Assembly: GCA_002483445.1 (NCBI GenBank) | Contig: DLHY01000101.1 | Coordinates: 48,516 to 112,515, forward strand | Length of the DNA: 64,000 bases | Source: Blastocatellia bacterium UBA7656 | Lineage (GTDB): Bacteria > Acidobacteriota > Blastocatellia > UBA7656 | Reading direction: 5' to 3' | In this document: positions 1-9,016 of the stretch, piece by piece | Numbering within the stretch: the stretch's first letter is position 1 | How the letters are laid out: the number at the start of each line of letters is the position of its first letter | Made by a program: the position numbers and the translations under genes | The notes under the pieces: generated by a model | The model's input: the letters and a program-made list of their open reading frames with translations, nothing else | The model's database searches: none | Told to the model about the DNA's origin: nothing

Positions 1-1
1 G

Positions 2-682
2 CAGGATGTCAATTTCTTTCACAGCCTCGGCCAGAGGGTTTCTCAACTCACTTACAACTCGCGCAACATGATCGGCAACGGCTCGACCGAACGCCGTGAC
101 GACGGCATAAGCGATTTCGGCGTGGCGATGATCGAGCGGATGAATCGCGTAGGGATGGCCGTAGATGTTTCGCACTGCGGCGACCGAACGACGATGGACG
201 CTTTCGAGATTTCCAAAAAGTCGGCGCTGATAACTCATTCAAACTGTCGCGCGCTCGCGCCCGGACATCCCCGTTGCAAGACGGATGAAGCCATAAAGAA
301 GATGGCCGCGCAGGGCGGAGTGATGGGCATAACCGGCGTGCGAATGTTCGTCAAAAACGATGAGCCTACGACTATCGAAGACGCGCTCAATCATTTCGAG
401 CATGTGGCGAAACTCGTCGGTGTCGAACACGTCGGCGTAGGCAGCGACATCGATCTGGATGGCTATGACGATATGCCGCCGGAACTCAATCGTCAGTTGC
501 GGGCGGGCTACAAGGGCAGCTACGGATTTCGGGAAAAGATCGATATCGAAGGATTGGATCACCCCAGGCGGATGTTCGATCTGACGGAAGGCCTGATCCG
601 CCGCCGCTATAGCGACCGCGATATAGAAGGAATTCTCGGCGGCAACTTCAAGCGCGCGCTTGCGGGGATATGGACAGTGTGA
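2..682 (+). CDS. Membrane dipeptidase, peptidase family M19 (5' end outside window)
   Basis: The open frame runs in from the left edge, so only the C-terminal 226 residues are present. The first in-frame Met (position 68) is internal, since the residues before it (LGQRVSQLTYNSRN) fit the family. Visible M19 features are the SDFG segment, 'VDVSHCGDRT' followed by 'ITHSNCRAL', and 'HVGVGSDIDLDG', which in the family carry metal-binding His residues and the active-site Asp. M19 enzymes are zinc dipeptidases that cleave dipeptides, including ones with a C-terminal D-residue. The N-terminus is missing, so export cannot be judged. A secreted S9 peptidase follows 129 bp downstream, which suggests a role in peptide breakdown. 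Confident as to family. Confidence 0.88.
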   Translation, partial: QDVNFFHSLGQRVSQLTYNSRNMIGNGSTERRDDGISDFGVAMIERMNRVGMAVDVSHCGDRTTMDAFEISKKSALITHSNCRALAPGHPRCKTDEAIKKMAAQGGVMGITGVRMFVKNDEPTTIEDALNHFEHVAKLVGVEHVGVGSDIDLDGYDDMPPELNRQLRAGYKGSYGFREKIDIEGLDHPRRMFDLTEGLIRRRYSDRDIEGILGGNFKRALAGIWTV

Positions 683-764
683 CGAGAGCGGCGAGCCAAT
701 CTTAAATTTCATCTCCGGCCATAGCGATCACAGCCGGTCGATCATACAGCCGGACTCATAAAAG

Positions 765-786
765 GTTCCCGGACTGAACCGGGAAC
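765..786 (+). terminator. Hairpin between M19 dipeptidase and S9 peptidase genes
   Basis: An 8-bp perfect stem GTTCCCGG/CCGGGAAC encloses a 6-nt loop, 26 bp before the S9 start codon. No U-run follows directly, so it may be a weak terminator of the dipeptidase gene or a structured leader of the peptidase mRNA. Confidence 0.35.
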
Positions 787-811
787 AGCATTCCTTAAAT
801 AGAGAGGCAAG

Positions 812-2824
812 ATGAAAAAGTTCATTCAAAAATCTCTGCTGCTATCACTGGCGGCACTCCTGCTCGCGCAAATCGCCCTCGCGCAGAAAAAGCGCGCCGC
901 TACGGTTGATGACATCATGAAGATCAAAAGCATCTTCGAGACTCAGATTTCCCCGGACGGCTCTCAAATCCTCTACGTGGTGAGCGAACCCAATCTGGCC
1001 GCAAGTCTCTACAACACGGATGTATGGCTGGTCAATTCCAAGGGCGGTCCGGCGGTAAAACTCACGAACGGATCGGGGATGCGGGATGACACGCCGCGTT
1101 GGTCGCCCGATGGCAAAAAGATAGCTTTCCTTTCGGATCGCGAGGGCGGCAAACCGCAGGTCTGGTTGATTCGTCCAGCGGGCGGCGAAGCTGCGCGCCT
1201 CACCGACGCCAAATCCGGCGTGCAATTGTTTGAGTGGTCGGCGGATGGAAACAGAATCGCCTATCTGTCTTCAGACCCGCCGACGGATGAAGAAGAGAAA
1301 AAGCAAAAAGAGCGCGATGACACAAAGCTCATCGACCAGAAATTCAAGATGACGCATGTCTATGTCATCAACCTTGACGACAAAGAAACGAAGCAGATCA
1401 CCAGAGGCGATTTCCATGTGAGCAGCCTTTCGTGGTCGCCCGATGGCAGGCATATAGTCTTCGCGCATCAGCCGACGCCGAAAGTGCCGGACGCATACAA
1501 AAGCGATCTCTCCGTCGTATCTGTTGAAGACGGAAAGATCAGAAAACTGGTCGAACGCGATGGATCGGACAGTTCGCCTCAGTGGTCGCCCGATGGATCG
1601 AGCATCGCTTTCGCGTCCAATGATGGAAGGCTTGATTGGATTGCCAACACATATCTTTGTGTCGTAGCAGCTTCGGGCGGCGCGGCGCGCAACGTCAGCA
1701 GGAATTTCGATGAAAACCCAGCCGCTTTCAAATGGTCGTCAGACAGCAGGACGATCTTCTTTTCAGCCGTTCAGAAAGTCGCCGCCCATATCTTTTCCAT
1801 CGCAGTTGATACAAACGAAGTGAAAGCCATCACCAGAGGCGAGAGCGTCTATGGCGGATTCAGCCTTGCGAAAGATTCCTCTCGACTGGCATTTCTGGCG
1901 CAAACGCCTGAGATGCCCAATGAGGTTTACCTTTCTTCGGTTGCGAGTTTCAACCCGGTCAAACTGACGACGACGAATCCGCAACTAGCAGAACTCGCGC
2001 TCGGTCAGGTTGAAGTGATTCGATGGAAAAGCAAAGACGGGATGGAAATCGAGGGGCTGCTGACAAAACCCGTCGGCTACGAGGCAGGCAAAAAATATCC
2101 GCTTCTGACTTATGTTCACGGCGGCCCGCCGGGGGTTTTCACTCTATCCTTCACTCCGCAACTCGGTTCGGCCCCCATTCCGCTGCAAGCCGAACCTTAT
2201 CCGCTGCAGGCGATGGCGGGACAGGGTTATGCGATCCTCTGCGCGAATCCGCGAGGCAGCGGCGGATATGGCGAGAAGTTTCGGCAGGCCAATGTCAAAG
2301 ACTGGGGCTTTGGCGATTACAACGACATTATGTCGGGCATTGATTATCTGATTGAGCGCGGCATCGCTGACCCGGACAAACTTGGCATCATGGGATGGAG
2401 TTACGGCGGCTATATGACTTCGTGGACGATCACGCAGACTGCGCGCTTCAAGGCGGCATCGGTGGGCGCGGGCGTGACGAATCTCTACAGCATGTATGGC
2501 ACGACCGACATCCCTGAATTTTTGGACAGATACTTTGCGGCCAAACCCTGGAACGATATCGCCACTTATCAGAAACACTCGGCCATGTTTCATGCGAAAA
2601 ACATCAGGACGCCGACGCTGATTCAGCATGGCGAGGCGGATGACCGGGTGCCGCTGTCACAGGGACGGGAACTTTATATCGCCATCAGGATGAGCAACAT
2701 ACCTGTCGAGTTTGCGGTCTATCCGCGACAGGGTCATTTAATCATGGAGCCAAAACTTCAATACGATATGTTGAGTCGGAATTTGAACTGGTTCAATCGC
2801 TGGCTCAAAGGGACGGCTCCTTAA
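812..2824 (+). CDS. Secreted S9-family prolyl oligopeptidase / acylaminoacyl-peptidase-like serine peptidase
   Basis: 670 residues. Residues 1-24 are a signal peptide, so the enzyme acts in the periplasm or outside. Residues ~30-390 form a PD40-type beta-propeller with repeated W-S-P/A-D-G blades (WSPDGKKIAFLS, WSADGNRIAYLS, WSPDGRHIVFAH, WSPDGSSIAFAS). The C-terminal ~250 residues are an alpha/beta-hydrolase domain with the nucleophile motif GWSYGGY (Ser530), Asp611 in GEADDRVP and His642 in QGH, a complete S9 triad. The oxyanion-type 'HGGPPG' is also present. The start is supported by AGAGAGG 6 nt upstream. The family removes or cleaves short peptides, and the neighbours (M19 dipeptidase, TonB receptor, D-aminoacylase) fit peptide use. 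DPP-type, acylaminoacyl- and oligopeptidase specificity cannot be separated from sequence alone. Confidence 0.93.
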   Translation: MKKFIQKSLLLSLAALLLAQIALAQKKRAATVDDIMKIKSIFETQISPDGSQILYVVSEPNLAASLYNTDVWLVNSKGGPAVKLTNGSGMRDDTPRWSPDGKKIAFLSDREGGKPQVWLIRPAGGEAARLTDAKSGVQLFEWSADGNRIAYLSSDPPTDEEEKKQKERDDTKLIDQKFKMTHVYVINLDDKETKQITRGDFHVSSLSWSPDGRHIVFAHQPTPKVPDAYKSDLSVVSVEDGKIRKLVERDGSDSSPQWSPDGSSIAFASNDGRLDWIANTYLCVVAASGGAARNVSRNFDENPAAFKWSSDSRTIFFSAVQKVAAHIFSIAVDTNEVKAITRGESVYGGFSLAKDSSRLAFLAQTPEMPNEVYLSSVASFNPVKLTTTNPQLAELALGQVEVIRWKSKDGMEIEGLLTKPVGYEAGKKYPLLTYVHGGPPGVFTLSFTPQLGSAPIPLQAEPYPLQAMAGQGYAILCANPRGSGGYGEKFRQANVKDWGFGDYNDIMSGIDYLIERGIADPDKLGIMGWSYGGYMTSWTITQTARFKAASVGAGVTNLYSMYGTTDIPEFLDRYFAAKPWNDIATYQKHSAMFHAKNIRTPTLIQHGEADDRVPLSQGRELYIAIRMSNIPVEFAVYPRQGHLIMEPKLQYDMLSRNLNWFNRWLKGTAP

Positions 2825-2965
2825 TCAGGGTGTGTCAATTCGCTGTTGCCCGATATGCATGTTTGTGAATACACAAAGGCGCACCGAGGACACGAAGTAC
2901 GGTCAAGGATGCTTTGTGCATCTTAATGCGACTTTTCGGATGAACACCACAATAAGGAGGGTGAT

Positions 2966-5900
2966 ATGAAAACCGCTCGCTTCTTGATATTTCTCCTGAT
3001 CCTTTCTTCGCTGCCCGCAAATGCTTTTGCGCAGACGGCAGCGACCGCGAAGATTTCAGGTGTCGTGACAGACGCTCAGGGATCGGTCGTTCCGGGCGCG
3101 GCTGTCAAGCTGATTAACAAAGCAACCAAACAGGAGAGGACAGACACTACCAATGACGAAGGGCGTTATGTCTTCGCCGCGATTGATCCGGGGCTTTACG
3201 AGGTGACGGCCACCGCGCAGGGCTTCCGCACTACGGTCGTCTCCGATGTCAAAGCGGAGATCGCCAAAGCAGCCTCTCTCGATATCACGCTGCAACCGGG
3301 CGGCGTCGGAGAACAGGTCACCATTACGGCAGCCGGAGAAGTGCAGTTGCAGAGGGAAGACTCTTCCATCGGCAATGTCATCGAAGAAGACCGCATCACT
3401 CGATTGCCGACTCAGCAACGCCAGGTGACGGAGCTTCTTCGACTCCAGCCCTTGACGACTGCCAACGGAGAGACAGCCGGTTCGCGCTTCGATCAAAACA
3501 CCTTCACTCTCGATGGGATTGACGTGACTGACAACGTGGGATTCCGGGGCGGATTTGCGACCGTCGTGCCGACGCCGACGGAATCGGTCGAAGAGTTTCG
3601 CGTCACGGTTGCCAATCCCAACGCTTCTTTCGGACGGTCGGCGGGAGCGCAGGTGGTGCTTGTAACCAAACGCGGCGGCAACGCTTTCCACGGGTCGGCT
3701 TATCTGTATCATCAAAACGACAACCTCAACGCCAACTCGTGGACTAACAACCGACTGGGCTTGCCGAGGCCGCCGCTCGTCGATAATCGCTTCGGCTTTT
3801 CGGTGGGCGGGCCTATATGGCCGGAAAAACTTTTCTTCTTCACCAACTATGAGGGCCGCCGACTGCCCGGAACGGTTCAGGTCAATCGCGTGGTGCCGAC
3901 GGAGAGTTTTCGGAATGGGACGCTGAGATTCCGCGACACCGCAGGCAACATCCTCAACATCAATCCGAGGACGTTCGATCCGCGCGGCATCGGCGCAAGT
4001 CCGGCCGTTCTCGCTTACCTCAGAGCGTTGCCGACGCCCAATAACTTCACAGGGTTCGGCGACGGATTGAACACCGCCGGGTTCACGGCTAACATACCGG
4101 CGGCCCTCAGAACTGATTATGGCGTTCTGAGGATGGATTATCAGATCAGTCAAAACTGGTCGTTCGAGGCCAAAGGCGCGCTCTACCGCGACATCCAGAC
4201 CAGTCAGGGACAGGTAAACCTCATAGAGGTGAAAGGGGCTGACCAGAACGCTCAACGTCCCAAGAATCTCACATTCGGGCTGATAGGAACGATCCGGCAC
4301 AATCTGGTAAACGAGATTCGCATAGGCCATGCCTTCGACAATTTCGTTCTGGAGAGAGATTCGCCCGCTGGCCGTGGCGGTTTCAATGTCGCAGTCAATC
4401 TGGCTCCATCGGCTTTCGACTCTGTGCCGGCGCTCGCTCTGCTCGACGAACATGTCGATGTCGACACGCAGCGCGCAAGAGAGCAATCCTTAGGCGGCGG
4501 CAGCACGCAGTTCATAGACAACGTCACGTGGTCGAAGGGACTTCACACCTTTCAATTCGGCGGCACGCTGCGCCACATCAACACCTTTCACTTCCGCGAT
4601 GACAAAGTGATAGGCTCGGTCTCATCTCCCGTCGCAAACATCGGTGCCGCAACCGGTGTGTCGGTTCCTGCCTCGCAACGACCGGCCAACCTCAACCCCC
4701 AAGACATCACGCGGTACAACCAGTTTTACAAAGCTCTGCTCGGAATAGTCGATTCGGTGGGCTACCTGGCGGTGCGCGATGCAAACCTGCAACCGACTCC
4801 CGTCGGGACGGGACTCGAAAACAAGGCGACGCTCAATCACTGGGAGTTCTACTTCGCCGACGTGTGGAAGATGCGGCCCTCGCTCACGGCCTCTTTCGGG
4901 CTTCAGTATCAATGGCACACGCCGCCCAAGGATGCGCTTGATCGTCAGACGGTGCTGGCCTTCAAGGACACAGGCAAGCTGATAGAGACGCGCGAGTATC
5001 TGCGAATGAAAGCCGAGGCGGCGTCCAATGGCGAGATTTTCAATCCCGACATCGCCTACATTCCGATCAAGGAACTGGATTCTCAGGATGGAGTGTTTCG
5101 AATCAATCGCAAAAACTTTTCGCCGCGCCTCTCCGTCGCCTGGGAGCCCTCGTTCAAGAGCGGCTTGCTGGGAAAACTCTTCGGCGATGGTCGCACAGTG
5201 ATTCGCGGCGGCTACGCGCTGCTTTATGACCGCTCGAACACTGTGCAAAGCGTCGTCGTTCCCATGCTGGGCGTGGGGTTCGCTCAGACGCTCACGGCGA
5301 GACCCACCGGCCCCGGCGGCCAGCCATTCCGCGCTGGCATCGATGGCCCTATACCCGTGCCTGCGAACTTCGCGGTGACTTCTCCTGTAGTGCCGGGCAA
5401 GCCTTTCGGCGAAACTCTTTCCTTCACGGTCGATCCGGGAATCGAAGACCCTTACAACCATGCAGTCAACCTCACGATTCAGCGCGAACTGCCGGGCAAG
5501 ATGCTGCTCGAAGTGGGCTATGTCGGACGTTTCGCGCGCAACCTCTTCCAGAACGTCAACCTCAACTCCGCGCCGATCTATCACAAGGACAAACGATCGG
5601 GGCAGACCTTCGCTCAGGCTTTTGACGCGGTGGCAGGATCCCTGCGCGCCGGACGCGCGGCCAGCGCGCAGCCGTGGTTCGAGAATCAGTTGTTCGCTGG
5701 CGCGACCGCGTTTCTTGCAAGCGCGTTCGCTGGTGATTTCACTGTAGGCAACATCAATAACCTCTGGAACACCGGCATAGACATATTGTCGCTCCTTGGG
5801 CTTCCTGCGGCTAACGGGCCATACAACAACCTGCAATCACTCGACCTGTTCGTGCGCACAAGCCTTGGCCGGTCGAATTACAACGCTTTCGTCCTCTCAC

Positions 5901-6682
5901 TGCACAAGCGACGATCCCACGGGCTGACCCTCGATTTCAACTACACTCTGGGCAAGTCGCTCGATCAGATAGGCCAGATACAAAACTTCGTCTCGCAGTT
6001 TTCTTCGAGCTTCGACGGAGACATCGACTATGGCCCGTCGGATTTCGACTTCCGCCATCTCATCAACGCCAATGGCGTTTATGATCTTCCCTTCGGCAGC
6101 GGTCGCCGTTTCGCCACTGGCAACTGGGTGGATAAAGTGATCGGCGGATGGTATGTGTCAGGCATCTTCCAGGCGTCGAGCGGATTGCCTCTGACCGTAG
6201 TTCAGGGATTTCAGGTCTACGGAGCCGGAGTGATATTCGGCACAGGCACAGGCGCGATTCCAACATCCCGACTTCCTGGCGATAACAGCACGCACCGCGG
6301 CATCGCCGGATCAGGAGGCATTGGCACGGCAGGCGACCCGGCCAGTCGCGGTTCGGGGCTAAACCTGTTCGGCAATCCTGAATCCGTATTCAATAGTTTC
6401 AGGCCGATCAATCTATCGAGCGATTTCCGTCAGGGTCGCGGCGTGTTGCGGGGTTTGCCGCGCTGGCAACTCGATCTGTCGCTGGGCAAATCCACAAAGA
6501 TTACCGAGCAGGTCGAGTTCCGGTTCACGGCGGATTTCTTCAACATCTTCAACCACGTGAACTACGCAGACCCGACGCTCAACCTCAATCAACGAGCAAG
6601 CTTCGGCGTCATCACCAATCAGTTGATCAACGCAGTCCTTCGTCCGCGCGGGATTCAACTGAGCGCCAGAGTGCAGTTCTAA
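2966..6682 (+). CDS. TonB-dependent receptor, Oar-like, with N-terminal carboxypeptidase-regulatory domain
   Basis: 1238 residues with a strong SD (AAGGAGGG). Residues 1-22 are a signal peptide. Residues ~27-110 form a carboxypeptidase-regulatory / Cna-B-like beta-sandwich ('KISGVVTDAQGSVVPGAAVKL', 'NDEGRYVFAAIDPGLYEV'). A plug-like segment follows (~120-230: 'EDRITRLPTQQRQVTELLRLQP', 'FTLDGIDVTDN'), then a long outer-membrane beta-barrel ending in aromatic-terminated 'GIQLSARVQF'. This is the typical very large acidobacterial/myxobacterial Oar receptor. The ligand is unknown; these proteins have been linked to uptake or display of polymers, and the flanking peptidases suggest peptides here. 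It is followed by a 12-bp perfect terminator hairpin. The family is certain, the substrate is inferred. Confidence 0.93.
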   Translation: MKTARFLIFLLILSSLPANAFAQTAATAKISGVVTDAQGSVVPGAAVKLINKATKQERTDTTNDEGRYVFAAIDPGLYEVTATAQGFRTTVVSDVKAEIAKAASLDITLQPGGVGEQVTITAAGEVQLQREDSSIGNVIEEDRITRLPTQQRQVTELLRLQPLTTANGETAGSRFDQNTFTLDGIDVTDNVGFRGGFATVVPTPTESVEEFRVTVANPNASFGRSAGAQVVLVTKRGGNAFHGSAYLYHQNDNLNANSWTNNRLGLPRPPLVDNRFGFSVGGPIWPEKLFFFTNYEGRRLPGTVQVNRVVPTESFRNGTLRFRDTAGNILNINPRTFDPRGIGASPAVLAYLRALPTPNNFTGFGDGLNTAGFTANIPAALRTDYGVLRMDYQISQNWSFEAKGALYRDIQTSQGQVNLIEVKGADQNAQRPKNLTFGLIGTIRHNLVNEIRIGHAFDNFVLERDSPAGRGGFNVAVNLAPSAFDSVPALALLDEHVDVDTQRAREQSLGGGSTQFIDNVTWSKGLHTFQFGGTLRHINTFHFRDDKVIGSVSSPVANIGAATGVSVPASQRPANLNPQDITRYNQFYKALLGIVDSVGYLAVRDANLQPTPVGTGLENKATLNHWEFYFADVWKMRPSLTASFGLQYQWHTPPKDALDRQTVLAFKDTGKLIETREYLRMKAEAASNGEIFNPDIAYIPIKELDSQDGVFRINRKNFSPRLSVAWEPSFKSGLLGKLFGDGRTVIRGGYALLYDRSNTVQSVVVPMLGVGFAQTLTARPTGPGGQPFRAGIDGPIPVPANFAVTSPVVPGKPFGETLSFTVDPGIEDPYNHAVNLTIQRELPGKMLLEVGYVGRFARNLFQNVNLNSAPIYHKDKRSGQTFAQAFDAVAGSLRAGRAASAQPWFENQLFAGATAFLASAFAGDFTVGNINNLWNTGIDILSLLGLPAANGPYNNLQSLDLFVRTSLGRSNYNAFVLSLHKRRSHGLTLDFNYTLGKSLDQIGQIQNFVSQFSSSFDGDIDYGPSDFDFRHLINANGVYDLPFGSGRRFATGNWVDKVIGGWYVSGIFQASSGLPLTVVQGFQVYGAGVIFGTGTGAIPTSRLPGDNSTHRGIAGSGGIGTAGDPASRGSGLNLFGNPESVFNSFRPINLSSDFRQGRGVLRGLPRWQLDLSLGKSTKITEQVEFRFTADFFNIFNHVNYADPTLNLNQRASFGVITNQLINAVLRPRGIQLSARVQF

Positions 6683-6690
6683 CCGACGCG

Positions 6691-6718
6691 GAAGAACTGG
6701 TCATCCGACCAGTTCTTC
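6691..6718 (+). terminator. Rho-independent-type terminator hairpin after TonB receptor gene
   Basis: A perfect 12-bp stem (GAAGAACTGGTC / GACCAGTTCTTC) with an ATCC loop starts 8 bp after the stop codon. The downstream U-tract is short (TTCTTC forms the stem end), so strength is uncertain, but the position and the perfect stem make termination likely. Confidence 0.7.
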
Positions 6719-6728
6719 TGCAAACATT

Positions 6729-6778
6729 GAGAGCCTGCCTGATCTGATTCGCGGCAGAGTTCGCGCGGGCAGGCTCTC
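6729..6778 (+). repeat. Second inverted repeat in the same intergenic gap
   Basis: An 11-bp perfect stem GAGAGCCTGCC / GGCAGGCTCTC is separated by 28 nt. It lies between the terminator hairpin of the receptor gene and the amidohydrolase start. It could be a second terminator or a leader structure of the amidohydrolase mRNA. Confidence 0.5.
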
Positions 6779-6831
6779 GCTATACAGCGATGAAACAGAT
6801 GAGCAGTCAACCCGTTCGAGGAGAAGAGCCA

Positions 6832-8334
6832 ATGTTCAACCCTAGCCGTTCATCTTCCGGCATCGCCCGACGCATTCACCGCTTTCCTCGCTTCGCCTCT
6901 GCCATGCTCCTTGCAATGGTTTTGTTATTGACCTGCATTCCGCAGGCGAGAACGGCGACGACGGTCTATGATCTCGCGCTTAACGGCGGGCGGGTCATTG
7001 ACCCGACAACGCATCTCGACGCCGCGCGCAATGTCGGCATACTCAAGGGCCGCATTGCTGCGATTTCCAAAGCTCCGCTAAAAGGCAAAGAGCAGATCGA
7101 TGTATCGGGCCTGGTCGTCGCGCCCGGTTTCATCGATCTGCACGCGCATGGACAAAATAATTTCGGTCAGGCTTATCAGGTCCGAGACGGCGTGACGACG
7201 GCGCTCGAATTGGAAATCGGCGACTATCCGCTCGACGCTCTGCGCGAGCGAGAGGGCAAATCCATTATCAACTATGGCTACTCCGCCGGACATACAGCCG
7301 CGCGGATTCTGGTGAAACGGGGCGACCGGGCAAAAGCGAATCACGAGCCGTTGAACGATACGGAGTTGAAACAGATGCTGGGCTATCTGACGAAAGCTCT
7401 CGATGACGGCGCGCTCGGCATCGGCATCGGACTCGATTACGTCTCGCGCGGAGTGAGCGCGGTTGAACTGGAATCGCTTTTCAAACTCGCAGCCGCCCGC
7501 CGTGTGCCGCTCTTTATTCACATCCGTATGCCGGATGACAGAAACGATCTGAGCGGACTCAAGGAACTGCTCGACCTCACCGAAAAGACGCGCGCCTCTT
7601 TTCACATGGTTCACATCGTCAGCACGGGGCTTGGTCGCGTGCCGATGTTTTTGAAGATGATCGAATCGGCGCGCAAAAAAGGGCTGGATGTTACGACCGA
7701 AGCCTACCCCTACACGGCAGGCTCGACGGGAATCAATTCCGGCATCTTCGATCACGACTGGCAGAAAAAATTTGGCATAAGCTACGGCGAAATCGAATGG
7801 CCGCCTACGGGAAGCCGATTTGCGAGCAAGGAAATGTGGGACGAGTATCGAGCCAGATACCGCAACGGCATCATCATCATCCACGTAATGAAAGAAGAAT
7901 GGGTCGAGCAGGCGCTTTCGCATCCGCTGGTTATGGTCGCCTCCGACGGTATGCCGATCAGCAGTTTCAAGGAGCGCGCGCATCCGAGAGGAATGGGGTG
8001 CTTTGCCCGCGTGCTGGGCCGCTACTGCCGCGAGAAGAAGATACTTTCGCTCAATGAGGCGATTCGCAAGATGACCTTGATGCCCGCGCAAAGATTGGAA
8101 AAGTTCTCGCCCGCGATGAGAAGAAAAGGTCGCCTGACGATTGGCGCGGATGCGGACATCACCATTTTTGACGCCGATGAGGTGATTGATCGCGCAACCT
8201 ACGCAGAGCCGAATCAGTATTCCAAAGGCATCGTTCACGTTCTGGTCGGCGGCACATTCGTCGTTCGAAATGAACAACTCGTCGAAGGCGTCTTTGTCGG
8301 CAAACCGGTGGTCAGCAATCGAGCAGGCGCATAG
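6832..8334 (+). CDS. Exported N-acyl-D-amino-acid deacylase-like amidohydrolase
   Basis: 500 residues. The start at 6832 is preferred because GAGGAGA lies 7 nt upstream; an in-frame ATG at 6790 has no SD. The N-terminus has arginines, then a hydrophobic stretch ('AMLLAMVLLLTCIPQA'), an export signal. The metal site motif DLHAHGQNN (His104, His106) matches the HxH of the amidohydrolase superfamily. Further candidate ligands are 'LFIHIRM', 'FHMVHIV' and 'MVASDGMP'. C-terminal 'KGRLTIGADADITIFD' is the usual beta-sandwich return. D-aminoacylases normally carry a metal-bridging Cys after GVTT; here the segment reads GVTTALELEIG, apparently Glu instead. The family hydrolyses N-acyl-D-amino acids or related amides. 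Exact substrate unknown. Confidence 0.82.
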   Translation: MFNPSRSSSGIARRIHRFPRFASAMLLAMVLLLTCIPQARTATTVYDLALNGGRVIDPTTHLDAARNVGILKGRIAAISKAPLKGKEQIDVSGLVVAPGFIDLHAHGQNNFGQAYQVRDGVTTALELEIGDYPLDALREREGKSIINYGYSAGHTAARILVKRGDRAKANHEPLNDTELKQMLGYLTKALDDGALGIGIGLDYVSRGVSAVELESLFKLAAARRVPLFIHIRMPDDRNDLSGLKELLDLTEKTRASFHMVHIVSTGLGRVPMFLKMIESARKKGLDVTTEAYPYTAGSTGINSGIFDHDWQKKFGISYGEIEWPPTGSRFASKEMWDEYRARYRNGIIIIHVMKEEWVEQALSHPLVMVASDGMPISSFKERAHPRGMGCFARVLGRYCREKKILSLNEAIRKMTLMPAQRLEKFSPAMRRKGRLTIGADADITIFDADEVIDRATYAEPNQYSKGIVHVLVGGTFVVRNEQLVEGVFVGKPVVSNRAGA

Positions 8335-8419
8335 AAAGTCAGCCTTCGGTGAGGCGACGCGGATAGTTTCGCAGGCGCGGCATATTGAGCAGGAAAAGAA
8401 TTGATGGTATATCCTGCTT

Positions 8420-8929
8420 ATGAGAAAAATAATCTTCTTGCTCATCGCGCTCATCGCTGCGCCCGTCGCGGCGCAACAGGAAACGCCGCCCATCAGAAAT
8501 TTCCTGCGCGTCAACGATAAGTTCTGCACGGGCGGCCAGCCCCGTCTCGAACATCTCGACAAACTCAAAGCCGAAGGCATCAAAACGATCATCAATCTGC
8601 GGTTGCCCAGCGAACATCGCGCCGAGGAAGAAGAAGCGAGAGCCAAAGAACTGGGCCTTCGCTATTTCAATATCCCTTTCGCCTTCGGAGACCCAAAGGA
8701 AGAACAGGCCGCAGAGTTCCTGCGACTCACGGACGACGCTCAGAATCTCCCCGCGTTCATTCACTGCACGGCAGCCATCCGGGTCGGCGCGTTCTGGATG
8801 ATAAGGCGAGTCTTGAGAGACGGGTGGACGGTGGAAGCGGCTGAAGAAGAAGCGAAAAAAGTCGGACTGCAAAACGCCCCGCACCTGAACGAATTCGCGC
8901 GCAGGTATATAGAAAAATACAAACGGTAG
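8420..8929 (+). CDS. Exported DUF442-like tyrosine/dual-specificity phosphatase fold protein
   Basis: 169 residues. Residues 1-19 are a signal peptide ('IIFLLIALIAAPVAA'). The body has 'GGQPRLEHLDKLKAEGIKTIINLR' (the N-terminal signature of the beta-lactamase-hydrolase-like phosphatase family) and a P-loop-like 'FIHCTAAIRVGAFW'. The Cys-to-Arg spacing is CX4R (CTAAIR) rather than the CX5R of classical tyrosine phosphatases, as is usual in the DUF442 type. The residue before Arg is Ile, where Asn/Thr is usual. The protein would act in the periplasm. The substrate is unknown and catalytic activity is unproven. It is followed by an inverted repeat shared with the convergent metalloprotease gene. 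Confidence 0.75.
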   Translation: MRKIIFLLIALIAAPVAAQQETPPIRNFLRVNDKFCTGGQPRLEHLDKLKAEGIKTIINLRLPSEHRAEEEEARAKELGLRYFNIPFAFGDPKEEQAAEFLRLTDDAQNLPAFIHCTAAIRVGAFWMIRRVLRDGWTVEAAEEEAKKVGLQNAPHLNEFARRYIEKYKR

Positions 8930-8935
8930 TCTGGC

Positions 8936-9010
8936 GAGTCTTGAGAGTCTATCGAGTCTTGAGAGTCCGAACCATTCCAACTCTCAAGACTCTCTGGACT
9001 CGATAGACTC
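8936..9010. repeat. Heptad-phased inverted repeat between convergent genes (bidirectional terminator candidate)
   Basis: The left arm reads GAGTCTT, GAGAGTC, TATC, GAGTCTT, GAGAGTC (8936-8967). The right arm is its reverse complement with a short insertion, ACTCTCAAGACTC and ACTCGATAGACTC. The gap lies between a plus-strand and a minus-strand stop, so a two-way terminator is likely. Confidence 0.6.
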
Positions 9011-9016
9011 TATAGG

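Noticed and set aside
2835..2965. Short dyad GATGC-TTTGT-GCATC at 2908-2922 as a terminator
   Set aside because: Only a 5-bp stem without a U-run; not distinguishable from chance.
4622..5836. 404-codon minus-strand frame opposite the TonB receptor
   Set aside because: Same reason; the composition is Arg-rich and repetitive as expected of an antisense frame, and the receptor barrel is continuous on the plus strand. The 476-codon frame at 3056-4486 was rejected likewise.
7078..8646. 522-codon open frame on the minus strand opposite the amidohydrolase gene
   Set aside because: Antisense shadow of a gene with strong codon bias; the opposite strand encodes a recognised enzyme and this frame shows no known domain.
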